DNA of 64,000 nt from Engelhardtia mirabilis (GCF_007748095.1 NZ_CP036287.1:5766001-5830000), one strand, 5' to 3'. Shown: positions 1 to 9,555, counted from the first letter of the stretch. Made by a program: numbers and translations. Notes: generated by a model from the sequence alone, not told the origin.

Positions 1-511
1 GCACAACCTGCACCGGGAGACCCTGCGGGTGCCGCTGATCGTGCGCGTACCCGGGGCCGAGCCGCGACGGGTCGCCACGCGCGTGTCGAACGTGGACGTG
101 GCTCCGACCCTGCTCGAGCTGGCGGGCCTCGAGGACCTGCCCGGTGGTAGCGGGCGCAGCTTGGTGCCCCTGCTCGAGGGCGAGGCGCTGGAGGACGTGC
201 CCGCCCTGGCCGAGCTCGGCCGGCGCGGACCGGAGCGCCAGACGAGCCTGGGCAGCGGGCAATGGAAGCTGATCCTGCACGAGCCCGAGGGGCGTGCGGA
301 GCTCTACGACGTGCAGGCCGATCCGGACGAGAGCCGCGACCTCGCCGCCGAACGACCGCGCATCGTCGAACAACTCACGGCCGAGCTGCGCGCACGCCGC
401 GAGGCCGCCATCGTCTCCGCGCCGCTGGACCTCGAGGCATCAGAGTCGGTCCAGTTGGGCGGCGCCGAACGCGCCGGCCTGGAGGCCCTCGGCTACGTGG
501 AGGGCGAGTGA
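1..511 (+). CDS. Sulfatase-family protein, C-terminal part (5' end outside window)
   Basis: The frame is already open at the window edge and reads HNLHRETLRVPLIVRVPG, the usual sulfatase segment just after the catalytic core (H-x-x-x-E-x-x-x-VPL-I-x-R-PG). Next comes the VSNVDVAPTLLELAG segment and a C-terminal subdomain with WKLI and ELYDVQADPDESRDLA, typical of arylsulfatase-like enzymes. The catalytic CxPSR region lies upstream and cannot be seen, so activity and substrate are unknown. The stop codon overlaps the ATG of the next gene by one base (TGATG), so the two are probably translationally coupled. A second sulfatase-fold gene lies about 7.6 kb downstream. Confidence 0.88.
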   Translation, partial: HNLHRETLRVPLIVRVPGAEPRRVATRVSNVDVAPTLLELAGLEDLPGGSGRSLVPLLEGEALEDVPALAELGRRGPERQTSLGSGQWKLILHEPEGRAELYDVQADPDESRDLAAERPRIVEQLTAELRARREAAIVSAPLDLEASESVQLGGAERAGLEALGYVEGE

Positions 512-1158
512 TGGCCCGCGCAGGCCTGGCCGCCGCGTTGTTGCTGCTCTGCGCCTGCAGCGACGGCACGCGCGTCGTCGAGTACCCCAACGGCCAGGTC
601 TGGTCCGAGGCCAAGCTCGTCCACGGCCTCCAACAGGGTGCCTGGCGCACCTATTGGCCCGACGGTACCCCCAAGTCCCTCGAGACGTGGAAGGACGGTG
701 TTCTCGACGGCGACTACCGCGCCTGGTGGAGCGACGGCGCCCCGCGCGTCGAGGGCACCTACACCCAGGGCCGCATGGACGAGCAGTGGCGCAGCTGGTT
801 CGAGAACGGCCAGATCGAGTCCGAGGAGTTCTGGCTCGACGGCCGCCGCGAAGGCACCTCCACCATGTGGTTCGAGAACGGCCAGGTCAGCTCGATCACC
901 GACTACGCGAACGGCCAGGCCCACGGCGACATGCTGACGTTCTACGTGGACGGCCGCCCCGAGAGCGAAGGCACCATGGCTGGCGGCGAGCTCGACGGCC
1001 CCTGGCGCCGCTGGAGCGAGGGCGGCGAGCTGCGCTTCGACGGCAAGTACGAGGACGGCAAGCTCCACGGCTACTGCCGTTTCTGGAGCGACGACGGCGA
1101 GTTGGACGAGGCCCGCACGGGCAACTACGTCCACGGGCGCCGCGCGGGCCGGCGCTGA
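511..1158 (+). CDS. MORN-variant repeat lipoprotein
   Basis: 215 residues. A short hydrophobic N-terminus (LAAALLLLCAC) ends in a lipobox-like cysteine, so this is probably an exported lipoprotein. The rest is about eight repeats of roughly 23 residues of the type YWPDGTPKSLETWKDGVLDG (W/F-x-x-G-x-x-x-x-x-x-x-x-G-x-x-x-G), the MORN-variant pattern of the YwqK family. Some YwqK-like proteins are annotated as antitoxins, but no toxin partner is visible and a surface or structural role is equally possible. The start overlaps the sulfatase stop by one base, suggesting co-expression. A longer in-frame extension upstream is rejected because it would lie inside the sulfatase gene. Confidence 0.82.
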   Translation: MARAGLAAALLLLCACSDGTRVVEYPNGQVWSEAKLVHGLQQGAWRTYWPDGTPKSLETWKDGVLDGDYRAWWSDGAPRVEGTYTQGRMDEQWRSWFENGQIESEEFWLDGRREGTSTMWFENGQVSSITDYANGQAHGDMLTFYVDGRPESEGTMAGGELDGPWRRWSEGGELRFDGKYEDGKLHGYCRFWSDDGELDEARTGNYVHGRRAGRR

Positions 1159-1410
1159 CGTGGCAGTCGCCCGCTGCGACGGGGTCCGTGCAGTCCGTCA
1201 GGAGCAGCCGAGGCCGTCCGTGACTCGCTGTTGGAACCCGCGCCGACTTCGCCCTTCGGGGACCTGAGTCGGGGGCTGCCTCAGTCCTTCATGACCCGCA
1301 GGCCCGTCCGCGCAGCAGCATCGATCCTGCGGCTCGACGAGGATCGCACCGAGAGATCTGTTCACGTTCGCCTGCGGTCCATGTCACCCGTGTAGGGCTC
1401 TCGTGCATCT

Positions 1411-1577
1411 CTAGTCTCCTGGATCAGAAACTCGGCGTCACTTCCAGGAGGTCCGATCGATGCTGGCTAGGCGCGCCGACGACGCGTATCCGCTGCGATA
1501 CTCGGAGGAGGCGCTGGCGACACCAGCGGCGATCGGAGCCCGGGAAGTAACGCCGAATTTCTGATCCAGGACACGAG
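1411..1577 (+). repeat. 167-bp palindromic element, copy 1
   Basis: First of five copies of an interspersed element. It starts at CTAG and ends at CGAG, a decayed copy of the CTAG seen at intact ends. The outer arms of about 38 bp (GGATCAGAAA on the left, TTTCTGATCC on the right) are inverted complements, and the inverted symmetry continues imperfectly to the centre, GTATC-CGCTGC-GATAC at 1486-1501. It lies between the 3' ends of two convergent genes. The rest of 1159-1700 shows no gene. Confidence 0.85.
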
Positions 1578-1700
1578 GCGAATGGGAGCCCAGCGCCTTC
1601 TGCGCCGGGCTCCCACTCGCTCAAGCGGCGGTTTCGTGCCTGGCGCGGCACGAACGGAAACGACTCCGCGTGAACCGCTTGGCAACGGAGCCGCGCGCGT

Positions 1701-3332
1701 TCAAGGGCAGCCCAGGAGATGCAGGCCGTTCGAAAGTCGGACTGTGGATCCTAGCTCGCCCCCCTGCATGTAGAAGGACTGCCCGGCGATGCCCGGCTGG
1801 TCGAGACTCAACGGGACCGAGAACAGGCCCCCGGCGTCAAAGGAAACAACGCTCAGGAACGAAGCGGCGGGACCGACGTCGACCAAGATGTTCCCGAAGC
1901 CAAGGTCAAGCAGACCCGGTTCCGCGCTGACAACGAAGATGCCCGTAGCGCCAGGAGATGCACCCTCGAGCTGCACGCTGCCTGCAGCCGAGCCAGTCGT
2001 CGGTGAGAAGTCGAGATCGAGGGGGTAGTCCGAGCCATCGTCGAAGGTGCGTGCCGCACAATCTGGGTTGCGACGCAGCGCGACCGGGACGAAGCCGCTG
2101 CTCGGGAACGCGAATCCCACCGCGACCAAGGAGCCGTCGGCCCCGCCGTCGACAGCGCGGGTACTCGCCAAGGGAAGCTGCTCCCCGAACGTCGCAGGGA
2201 AGTCCTCGAGGGCGTACCAGCCGGTCGAAAAGTACTGAGAGGCGAATCGGCCGGTCCCTCGGAGTGTTCCGAGCGGCGTCCGACGAATGTTTCCAAGCGC
2301 GTGGAGACTGTCGACTTGGGTCCACACGGAGCCATCGAACCGCAGGTCGTACGCTTGCCCAGCACCGCCCTGCAGTTTGGCTTCACCCGTCGCCCAGAGC
2401 ATCGTCGGCGACAAGGCTGCGATCGATCGGAGCTCGCGCTGGTTGCCGAGCTGAGGAACGGGAAACTCGGTCCATGAAGAGCCATTGAAGCGGGCGCTGA
2501 AGGCGTTGGCGTACCCTTGGGATGCCACGTTCCCGCCTCCAACGACCCACACATCGTTCGGGCCGGCGATCGTGACGGCCCGCGCAATTCGGTCGAACGG
2601 AAACGCGGGCGGAAGATCGTGGGCCACGAGCTCCGTCCCGTTCCACTGCAAGGCGATGGGCACGGCGACGCCCGCAAATCCCCAGCCGGCGAACCAGACT
2701 TCGTCAGTGCCCGCGGACTCCACGTCATCCAGGAAGACCGCAGTGACGCCGGCTGGCGAAGCGGGGACGCTGACGATCTCCCAGCTCACGCCGTCGAAGT
2801 GCATCACAAGGGGGAGCGAGTTCGGACCAGGGTGAAGGTTGCTGCTATCGTGGCTGCCGAAGACCCAGAGATCGCTTGCGCTGGTGCCATCGATTCCTTC
2901 GAGGCGAACCGATCCACCGGATTGGATCGGAAAGACTGGGATTGGCACCTCGTTCCATGTTCCGTTTTCGTCGAAGTGCATCACCCACCCATGGGTCATG
3001 GATGTAAAGACGGAACCTGTCTTGAAGCTCCCGACGCTCCAGATGTCCTTCGACGAGAAGGTCTTGACGTCGTAGAAGCGGGCTTCGATGGCATTCGATG
3101 GAGCCATGGGACCGAATGCCTCCCACACGCCCCCGGGATCGGGATAGAGCACGGGCACGTCCTGTGCCTCCGACTTGGTGGCGCCCAAGAACAGCCCCGC
3201 GATTGCGAGGCCGAGCGAGCCTAGCCTGGTCGAGCGTGGACCTCGCCCCACAGCCCGGATACGCCAACGCAGGGCGCTGGTCGAGACAGTGGGCAGCGAG
3301 AGGGGTAAGCTCGGGCGATCTTGGGCGCTCAT
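1701..3332 (-). CDS. Secreted propeller-type repeat protein with conserved C-terminal region
   Basis: 543 residues from the ATG at 3332, which gives an Arg-rich N-terminus and a hydrophobic stretch (LGSLGLAIAGLFLGA) ending near SEAQD, a plausible signal peptide. The longer open frame upstream has no convincing composition. The body has five or six blades marked by D-x-W-x-x-G motifs (DIWSVGSF, DLWVFGSH, EVWFAGWG, DVWVVGGG), each followed by W-x-x-V/F-P, as in Kelch-like or YCF48-like propellers. The last 80 residues (FSVPLSLDQPGIAGQSFYMQ then RLSNGLHLLGC) resemble a C-terminal region I associate with secreted planctomycete proteins. The ligand is unknown. Confidence 0.75.
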   Translation of the reverse strand: MSAQDRPSLPLSLPTVSTSALRWRIRAVGRGPRSTRLGSLGLAIAGLFLGATKSEAQDVPVLYPDPGGVWEAFGPMAPSNAIEARFYDVKTFSSKDIWSVGSFKTGSVFTSMTHGWVMHFDENGTWNEVPIPVFPIQSGGSVRLEGIDGTSASDLWVFGSHDSSNLHPGPNSLPLVMHFDGVSWEIVSVPASPAGVTAVFLDDVESAGTDEVWFAGWGFAGVAVPIALQWNGTELVAHDLPPAFPFDRIARAVTIAGPNDVWVVGGGNVASQGYANAFSARFNGSSWTEFPVPQLGNQRELRSIAALSPTMLWATGEAKLQGGAGQAYDLRFDGSVWTQVDSLHALGNIRRTPLGTLRGTGRFASQYFSTGWYALEDFPATFGEQLPLASTRAVDGGADGSLVAVGFAFPSSGFVPVALRRNPDCAARTFDDGSDYPLDLDFSPTTGSAAGSVQLEGASPGATGIFVVSAEPGLLDLGFGNILVDVGPAASFLSVVSFDAGGLFSVPLSLDQPGIAGQSFYMQGGELGSTVRLSNGLHLLGCP

Positions 3333-3597
3333 GGTCGTCGCTACCGCGGTGGCGGCCGTTCCTGTGAGGTGAATCAGGAGACAGATGGGTGGAGTCGCTC
3401 TCGCGAATCGACACGATCCCGAGACGCGCAAACTCCGTACCAGCCCAACAACTCCACGACCGGGTGCTTTGGAGGAGGCTCGGATCCAGGAACTAGACCT
3501 GCGTCCAAGTCCCGGATGGGGCTTCAGGATCTCGTGTGGGTCGCGGGATCGAGGCCGCCAAGGGCGGCCCAGGACGAGTTCATCGAGTGACGGGACA

Positions 3598-4270
3598 GTG
3601 CGTGGTTCAGCCATCGCCCTGCTCACCGCGATCGTCGGGTCGTGTGTTTGGCTGACAGCCCGATCGGAGGACGAAGCGCGAAGTCTCCCGGCGGCCACGC
3701 AGGGAGGGCGTCACCGGAGTCTCGATTCCCACGGTGTCAGACCTGAGGACTGCACGAACTCTCGATGGGAGTCGGCAGGACCTTCGCACTTCAACCGGAG
3801 CCGAGCCGAGTGCGTCCCAGGTGCGCATCCACCTCCGGTACGCGAACGGGATCGCGGCGACCTTCGTGGATATTGCACTGATCCGGGGGCCGCGGGAGAG
3901 CCAGGGGCTAGACGACGCAGCCGAGTCCGCCGCGAGCGCTGAAGGAGTCTTGCTCGACCGGGGCGTCAGTGACGCGAACGGATCCCAGGCGCTGCGAGTC
4001 GGCCACTGGACAGGGCCCGACGGCCTCGCGTTCGAGGTCCGGGGGTCGCCTCGACTCAGGATCGACGAAGTGACGTGGAGCCTCGCCTACGACGATCGAG
4101 TCAACGCGGTCGCCGAGTTTCGAGAGGCTCCAATTCACATCAGGACTCTCACCGCGGGCGGCGACGGGTTGCCCAACTGTGCGCTCCAGGCAGCCGTCGT
4201 GTCTTCGGGCTCCGACGCCGGGCAACCTCCGAAGATCCGGCTAGGAGTCCGGGCCATGGGGGGCGCGAGC
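3598..4270 (+). pseudogene. Possible frameshifted remnant of a membrane-anchored regulatory-like protein
   Basis: From a GTG at 3598 one frame reads a good signal anchor (SAIALLTAIVGSCVWLTARSE) and an Ala/Pro-type linker. A second frame, entered near 3690-3735, reads HLRYANGIAATFVDIALIRG, GVSDANGSQALRVG and LAFEVRGSPRLRIDEVTWSL, which look like carboxypeptidase-regulatory-like beta repeats. Neither frame is convincing alone, and the second runs on into the 3' end of the opposite gene. I read this as one gene split by a frameshift, or decayed. It could also be chance open frames in GC-rich DNA. Confidence 0.35.
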
Positions 4271-4324
4271 CGGCAAGCCTGCAATCGTGCCCCTTGTCGG
4301 TATCCAGGACTCCGCGACAGCCTG

Positions 4325-5965
4325 TCAGCCGCCCCACACCCAGACTTCCTGGAACGGATACAGCCAGTCGTGGGGCGCGGGTGAGAGTCCGAAGCTGAAC
4401 AGGCGGCGCAGGGCGGGGGAGATTCCGGCGAATCGCTGCGGGGCGCCGTAGCGGGCGTCGAGGGCGGCCAGGAAGGCGCGGGCTTCGGGATCGTCCAGGC
4501 GCAGTTCCTCGCGCCAGTCGAACTCGCTGGCGACGAAGGCGTCGGCGGCTTCGCGTGACAGGACCGCGGGGTCGAATCCGGTGGGTGCGGCGAAGGTGAA
4601 GGGCGAGTCGCCGGCGGCTAGGCGGGCTTCGAAGCGAGGTTTGAGCTTGGGGCCGCCGTTCTCTCGCACGAAGGGCGGGTGAAAGAATGTCGGGACGACC
4701 GTGGTGCCGATGAGTGCGCCGGGTTCGAGCTCGGTCTCGCAGAATTCGAGGGCGCGCTGGCGTGGATCGGGCGCGAGCAACGCCGAGGCTTGCAGCGTGG
4801 AGAGGGCTCCGGTGGTGACGAGCAAGACAGTGGCTGCGAGCCGCCGCGCTGACGTGAGCCGCTCCGCGCGGCCGGCGATCAGCGCACCGGCGGCTACGCA
4901 CAGGACGGGCGCCAGGGGCAAGAGGTAGCGCATGAAGCGCACTTTCGACGTGCCGAGTAGGCCGAACACGAGCAGGCCGAAGCCGGCGGCGATCAGGCCG
5001 CCGCGTCCTCCCCGGCGAGCCAGGGGCACCAGCCCGATCACGCCGACGGCGAGCAACGGCCAGCCGAGCAGGAAGGGCAGGTTGGTGACGAGGTGGTAGC
5101 TCCAACCGTCACCGGTGGCTTCGAACAGGTTGCCGTGGCCCGAGCGCGGGTGCTGCACCAGCTCGTACTCGAGGTCGCGCAGGAACTCGGCGCTGGAGAG
5201 GAAGGCGTGGGGCGTGCAGCCCGCGAAGGTCGCGAGGGACGCCAGGCCCGCGAGCAGCGCGCGTGCGAGCCTGGTCCTCGCGCTCGCCGCGCCCACGCCG
5301 ATCCACGCCGCCACCACCGGCGCGAGGACCACCGCTCCCGCGCTGTACTTGACCGCCGCGGCGAGCCCACCCACGACCCCCGCGATCAACAGCCAGCGCC
5401 CCGGTCGACCCTCGCCCGGATCGAGGGCCCGCGCCGTTGACGCCAGGGCCAGGACCACGAAGGCCGTCGCCGGCGCGTCGGGCGTGGCCCAGGCCGAGAG
5501 CAGCGCGGCTCCGGGCGCGACCGCGAGGGCCAGCGCTGCGACGGTCGCCGCGGCGCCCCCGAGCAGCCTGCGCGCCAAGGCCCAGGTCGCGCCGATCGCC
5601 ACCAAGCCCGCGATGAGGCTCACCGTCCTGCCGACCAGGTGCCAGCCGCGCGGACCGTCAATCACCCCCAACCAGGCGAGCGGCGCACCCAAGGCCGCCG
5701 GCAGGTACACCGCCAGGCTCCCGTACTGGAAGCGCGTCGGGTGCAGGGTCGGCTCCGTCGCCACCCGCCGCGCGGCGTCGACCAGGCGGTACTCGTCCGG
5801 GTGGAACGACCACAGGTGCCCTTCGCCCGGCAGGCCCCAGCCCATCCCGGCCAGGCGCAGGAGCAGTCCGAGCCCGAGGGCGACCCACAGGCCCCCACGT
5901 CCGCCCGCGATGGAGGTCGGCGCGCCGGGATCGGCCAATGGGCATGCACTCGCCATCGCGGCCAT
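4325..5965 (-). CDS. GT-C fold (PMT/ArnT-like) glycosyltransferase
   Basis: 546 residues with about ten hydrophobic segments, beginning LWVALGLGLLLRLAGMGWG. The first periplasmic loop carries SFHPDEYRLVDAARRVA. The acidic HPDE in this loop is the hallmark of GT39/GT83 transferases, which take sugar from a polyprenyl-phosphate donor at the outer face of the inner membrane. A second acidic motif (WATPDAPATAF) follows TM4. The acceptor (protein, lipid A or glycan) cannot be told. The start at 5965 is chosen because the long upstream extension is low-complexity Arg/Gly; 5956 is an alternative ATG. It is divergent from another GT-C gene at 6270. Confidence 0.8.
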   Translation of the reverse strand: MAAMASACPLADPGAPTSIAGGRGGLWVALGLGLLLRLAGMGWGLPGEGHLWSFHPDEYRLVDAARRVATEPTLHPTRFQYGSLAVYLPAALGAPLAWLGVIDGPRGWHLVGRTVSLIAGLVAIGATWALARRLLGGAAATVAALALAVAPGAALLSAWATPDAPATAFVVLALASTARALDPGEGRPGRWLLIAGVVGGLAAAVKYSAGAVVLAPVVAAWIGVGAASARTRLARALLAGLASLATFAGCTPHAFLSSAEFLRDLEYELVQHPRSGHGNLFEATGDGWSYHLVTNLPFLLGWPLLAVGVIGLVPLARRGGRGGLIAAGFGLLVFGLLGTSKVRFMRYLLPLAPVLCVAAGALIAGRAERLTSARRLAATVLLVTTGALSTLQASALLAPDPRQRALEFCETELEPGALIGTTVVPTFFHPPFVRENGGPKLKPRFEARLAAGDSPFTFAAPTGFDPAVLSREAADAFVASEFDWREELRLDDPEARAFLAALDARYGAPQRFAGISPALRRLFSFGLSPAPHDWLYPFQEVWVWGG

Positions 5966-6269
5966 TGTGCGCGGCGCCGACACGCCGGAGCCAGCTTCGG
6001 TCGCGCGCGGCGAGTTCGCGGGCACAGGCTTCGCATCACCACGCGGTCGCTCGCTCCATGAACAGAACCTCCGTCGGCGGGGCGAGTCGACTTCCCCTGC
6101 CCAGGGGCACGGCGCGACTCCACCGCGCGGCTGCATCCCGTCGAGAACAGGGAGCGAGGCCCGCCCGCCAACCCGCCGACCCAACACCTCGACCGGGGTG
6201 GCATCGCTCCCCCGCCGCCGGCATCCTCCCTGGCGCGCGGCGCTCCCCCACCCTCCGCGCGCACCACCG
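5966..6269. other. Divergent intergenic region, no gene
   Basis: 304 bp between two divergently transcribed GT-C glycosyltransferase genes. Frames on both strands run through it but give only Arg/Pro/Ala-rich translations. It must hold promoters for both genes, but I see no convincing -35/-10 pair or operator. Confidence 0.5.
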
Positions 6270-8042
6270 ATGCCCTCCGCCCCCGAAGCGAGCCCCCCCG
6301 TCGCCCGCGACGACGCTGCCGCCGCGGCCGGCCGGCGGCGGCTGTGGACCGCGGTCACCCTGCTGTGGCTCGCGGCCCTGGGCGGGCGGCTGCTCGGTCT
6401 CGATTACCTATTGCCCCACGCGCCGGAGCCGGACGCCTACGTGGTGCAGCAGGCCCTGTGGATGCAGGCCCACGACGGGGCGCCGACCGAGGGCGTGGAC
6501 GCGGTGGTGTGGCGCAAGTACCCGCACCTGTTGGCGCGGGTCTTGAGCGTCGCCCTGCCCGAAGCGGCGGCCCTGCCGCCCCTCGAGCCGTCCACGCTCC
6601 AGCAGCACCTCGACCAGGCCGCTCGGCCGTACGTCCTGGGGCGCGCCCTCTCGGCGCTGCTCGCCAGCTTGGCGGTGCCCCTGACGTTTCTGCTCGCGCG
6701 GCGTTTCGTCCGTCCGCGCGTGGCTCTGATCGCGGCAGCGCTGATGGGCACCAGCCTGCTGCACCTGTACCTGTCGCAGATGGCGCGCCCCCACGGGCCG
6801 GTGGCGACCTTCACCCTGGCCACGACTTGGCTCGCCGTGGAGTGGTACCGCCGGCCGCGGGCGAGCGTGGCGGTGGGAGCCTGCGTCGCCGCGGCCCTGG
6901 CGGTGGCGACGCTCCACAACGGCCTGGCCGCCCTGGCGCCGCTGGGGGTGGCGTGGGTTCTGACCCTGCGCCGCGACGGCCCGCGCGCCCTGCTGCCGGC
7001 GGCAGGCGTGCTGCTCGCGGTGGGGCTGGCGCTGTGGCTCGCCTACCCCTTCCTCGGAGAGCCGCCGCTCGAGGTCGACAGCGCGCTCGGGCTCGACGCC
7101 GAGGTCGTCGCGGCCGGGCACGAGGTGCAGCTCGACCGCTTCGGCGGTGGCGGGTTCGCGGTGATCGGGCGGGCCCTCGTCGACTACGACCCGGTGCTGC
7201 CCCTGCTGGCCGCGATCGGTCTCGCAGCGCTGGTGCTGCGCCGCGGCTGGACCACGGAACAGCTCGGGCGCGGGGTCGTCGTCGCCGGCTTCGGGCTGCC
7301 GTACCTGTTGGCCATCGGCCTGTACGACTTCAGCTTCGAGCGCTTCGCCCTGCCCCTGTGGCCGCTGCTCGCGGTGCTCGGCGCCCACGGATTGGCGAGC
7401 CTGGCGCAGGGCATCGGTCCGCGCGCCAAGTTCGCCCTGCCGTTCGTCGTCCTTGCGATCCCCGCGCTGCTCTGCGCGCGCAAGCTGCAACTGAACCTGA
7501 GGCCCGACACCTACGAACGGATCGCCGCGCGCGTCGAGCGCCGGCTGGATTCGACCGACGGGCTTCTGCTCGCGCATCCCCAGGGGTTCCTGCCCCTACC
7601 GCTGCTCGAGCGCGTCACGCGTGAGCGCTCCTGGTCGGGCTTGACGGTCCTGCCCTGGCGCGAACACCTGCTGTGCTATCCGCCCGCGACCGACGCCAAC
7701 CCGATCCTGGTGCGCCAGGCCCCCAGTCGCTCGGAGCTCGACGCGCGCGGATGGCGCGCGCGCGACGGCACCGTCTCCCCCGCCATGCTGCAGGCCCTGA
7801 TCGACCAACTCACCGGCGTCGAGGGCGAGTGGATCCTGACCGTCGACCTCAGGCGCGGTGCGCGGCGCGGCGGCCAGGAACAGGCGCTCGAGCGTTTCGC
7901 GCGGCTGGTCACCACCGAGTCGCCTTGGCGCGACGGCGACGACAGCGGCGCCGAGGTCGGCTACCAGGGCGAGAGCGCGCTGATGCGCCTGGTGCAGGGC
8001 GAGCGCCTGGGCCCCTGCCTGCGCCTGTGGGACCTGCCCTGA
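6270..8042 (+). CDS. GT-C fold glycosyltransferase / multi-pass membrane protein
   Basis: 590 residues from the ATG at 6270 (MPSAPEASPP). Ten or more hydrophobic segments; TM1 is LWTAVTLLWLAALGGRLLGL. The first extracytoplasmic loop has HAPEPDAYVVQQALWMQ, the position of the acidic catalytic motif in GT39-like transferases, and a later loop has QMARPHGPVATFTL. The C-terminal third is a soluble domain (YERIAARVERRL, then DGLLLAHPQG). It probably transfers a sugar from a polyprenyl-phosphate carrier; the acceptor is unknown. The frame is open far upstream, but that part is antisense to the neighbouring gene. The sulfatase-type gene follows 41 bp after the stop. Confidence 0.72.
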   Translation: MPSAPEASPPVARDDAAAAAGRRRLWTAVTLLWLAALGGRLLGLDYLLPHAPEPDAYVVQQALWMQAHDGAPTEGVDAVVWRKYPHLLARVLSVALPEAAALPPLEPSTLQQHLDQAARPYVLGRALSALLASLAVPLTFLLARRFVRPRVALIAAALMGTSLLHLYLSQMARPHGPVATFTLATTWLAVEWYRRPRASVAVGACVAAALAVATLHNGLAALAPLGVAWVLTLRRDGPRALLPAAGVLLAVGLALWLAYPFLGEPPLEVDSALGLDAEVVAAGHEVQLDRFGGGGFAVIGRALVDYDPVLPLLAAIGLAALVLRRGWTTEQLGRGVVVAGFGLPYLLAIGLYDFSFERFALPLWPLLAVLGAHGLASLAQGIGPRAKFALPFVVLAIPALLCARKLQLNLRPDTYERIAARVERRLDSTDGLLLAHPQGFLPLPLLERVTRERSWSGLTVLPWREHLLCYPPATDANPILVRQAPSRSELDARGWRARDGTVSPAMLQALIDQLTGVEGEWILTVDLRRGARRGGQEQALERFARLVTTESPWRDGDDSGAEVGYQGESALMRLVQGERLGPCLRLWDLP

Positions 8043-8083
8043 AGGCAAACGGCGGGCGGCCGACCGACGTAGACTTCGAAGCC

Positions 8084-9499
8084 GTGATCGCTCGTAACCA
8101 CACCGCGCATCCGCGCCCGCTCGCCGTTGCCGCCCTGGCCGCCGCAGTGGCCTTGACCGCCTGCAGCCACGCGCCGAAAGGCCCGCGCGACGTGCTGCTG
8201 GTGACGATCGACACCCTGCGCGCGGACATGCTCTCGAGCTACGGGCACCCGCGGCGCTCCACGCCGAACCTGGACGCCCTGGCCGCCAGCGGCGCGCGCT
8301 TCGAGCGCCACTATTCCACGGCGCCGATGACCGGGCCGTCCCATGCGACGATGCTGACCGGGCTCTACTCGTCCGAGCACGGCCTGTTGCGGAACGGGAA
8401 GCTGTACCCGTCGGAGCCGCCCTGCCTGCCGGAGGAGCTGGCCGACGCGGGCTACCAGACCCTGGCGGTGGTCGGCTCGAAGGTGCTCGACGCGAAGTTC
8501 GGCATGGACCGCGGCTTCGACGTCTACGACGACGAGATCAACATCGAGGACGGCGAACGCCGCGGGCGGCCGGTCAGCGCCGAGCGCTATGCGTCCGAGG
8601 TGGTCGACACGGCCCTGGCCTATCTCGGCGAGATGTCCGAGTCGGAGCCGGTCTTCGCCTGGATCCACGTATTCGACCCCCATGCGCCGTTCGAGGCGCC
8701 GGTGGAGCTGCTGCCGCGCCGCAACGTGCAGGCCATCTTCGACGACCGCCTCGAGCCCTCGGAGCTCTTCGACCGCGCCCACCTGCTCAAGGCCTACATC
8801 GGCTACGAGTTGGAGATCGCCTACACCGACCAGGAGATCGGGCGCCTGCTCGAGGGCTGGAACGCGCGGGAGCGTGGGCGCGACAGCGTCGTATGCGTCA
8901 CCTCCGACCACGGCGAGGGCATGGGCGAACACGGCTACATGGGGCACGGGCTGTACCTCTACGACGAGCAGTTGCACGTGCCGCTGATCCTGCGCGCGCG
9001 GGGCGTGTTCGAGCCCGGGCTGGTCGTGTCCGAACGCACCTCGGCGATCGACTTGGGAGCCACGCTCTTGGGGCTCTCTGGCGCCGTGGAAGAGGTTCGC
9101 CTGCCGGGTGGCGACCTGGCCGCCTTCGGGCGGGGCGAGGGCGGACCTCGCGACGTGGTCGCCGAGCGCCCGCTCTTCAGCGAGTGGGACCTCGACCAAT
9201 CCCAGCGCCGCGCAGCCCTGGATCAATTCGACGACCGCGGCAACGCGCGCGGGACCCACGTGGCTTTGGTGGCGGACGACTGGAAGTACATCTGGAGCTC
9301 CGACGTGGGGCCGGAGCTATACGACCTGGTAGCCGATCCGCGCGAAGTCTCGAACGTCGCGGCCCAGGCCGAGCAGCGTCTGGGGGACCTGGCCGAGCGG
9401 TTCGACCTCTGGCGGCGCGCGCGGCAACCGGCCTTCGTGAACGAGGAGCTCGACGACGACGAGACGCTGAAGATGCTCGAGGAGTTGGGCTACCGCTGA
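8084..9499 (+). CDS. Sulfatase-fold lipoprotein lacking the formylglycine cysteine
   Basis: 471 residues from the GTG at 8084, the only start that gives a clean lipoprotein signal (VAALAAAVALTAC, Cys27). The alkaline-phosphatase/sulfatase fold is clear: LLVTIDTLRADMLSSYG (metal Asp43), PSHATMLTGLYSSEHG, and SDHGEGMGEHGYMGHGLYLY. At the place of the C/S-x-P-S-R signature it reads T83-G-P-S-H, so neither the Cys or Ser that becomes formylglycine nor the following Arg is present. The related PSHA-type group may use Thr or act as phosphoester hydrolases or transferases. It probably acts on the outer face of a membrane. Neighbours are a GT-C gene and dprA. Confidence 0.85.
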   Translation: MIARNHTAHPRPLAVAALAAAVALTACSHAPKGPRDVLLVTIDTLRADMLSSYGHPRRSTPNLDALAASGARFERHYSTAPMTGPSHATMLTGLYSSEHGLLRNGKLYPSEPPCLPEELADAGYQTLAVVGSKVLDAKFGMDRGFDVYDDEINIEDGERRGRPVSAERYASEVVDTALAYLGEMSESEPVFAWIHVFDPHAPFEAPVELLPRRNVQAIFDDRLEPSELFDRAHLLKAYIGYELEIAYTDQEIGRLLEGWNARERGRDSVVCVTSDHGEGMGEHGYMGHGLYLYDEQLHVPLILRARGVFEPGLVVSERTSAIDLGATLLGLSGAVEEVRLPGGDLAAFGRGEGGPRDVVAERPLFSEWDLDQSQRRAALDQFDDRGNARGTHVALVADDWKYIWSSDVGPELYDLVADPREVSNVAAQAEQRLGDLAERFDLWRRARQPAFVNEELDDDETLKMLEELGYR

Positions 9500-9555
9500 G
9501 CGCGGAACACGGTGGTTTACCTGTAACCGCGCGGGCGCCCGAGCGTCCCTGGGGT

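Noticed and set aside
511..1158. Antitoxin of a toxin-antitoxin pair
   Set aside because: The YwqK-family label suggests it, but the adjacent genes are a sulfatase and a distant propeller protein; no toxin candidate is present.
262..1223. Long overlapping open frames around the MORN lipoprotein
   Set aside because: Arg/Pro-rich translations in other frames of a GC-rich gene; the lipoprotein with repeats is clearly the real product.
1411..1577. Palindrome as a transposase-bearing insertion sequence or CRISPR-like repeat
   Set aside because: Only 167 bp, no transposase motif, and copies are about 10 kb apart without spacers.
5115..6269. 385-residue N-terminal extension of the plus-strand GT-C gene
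   Set aside because: It is antisense to the neighbouring glycosyltransferase and has no domain features; the ATG at 6270 fits TM1.
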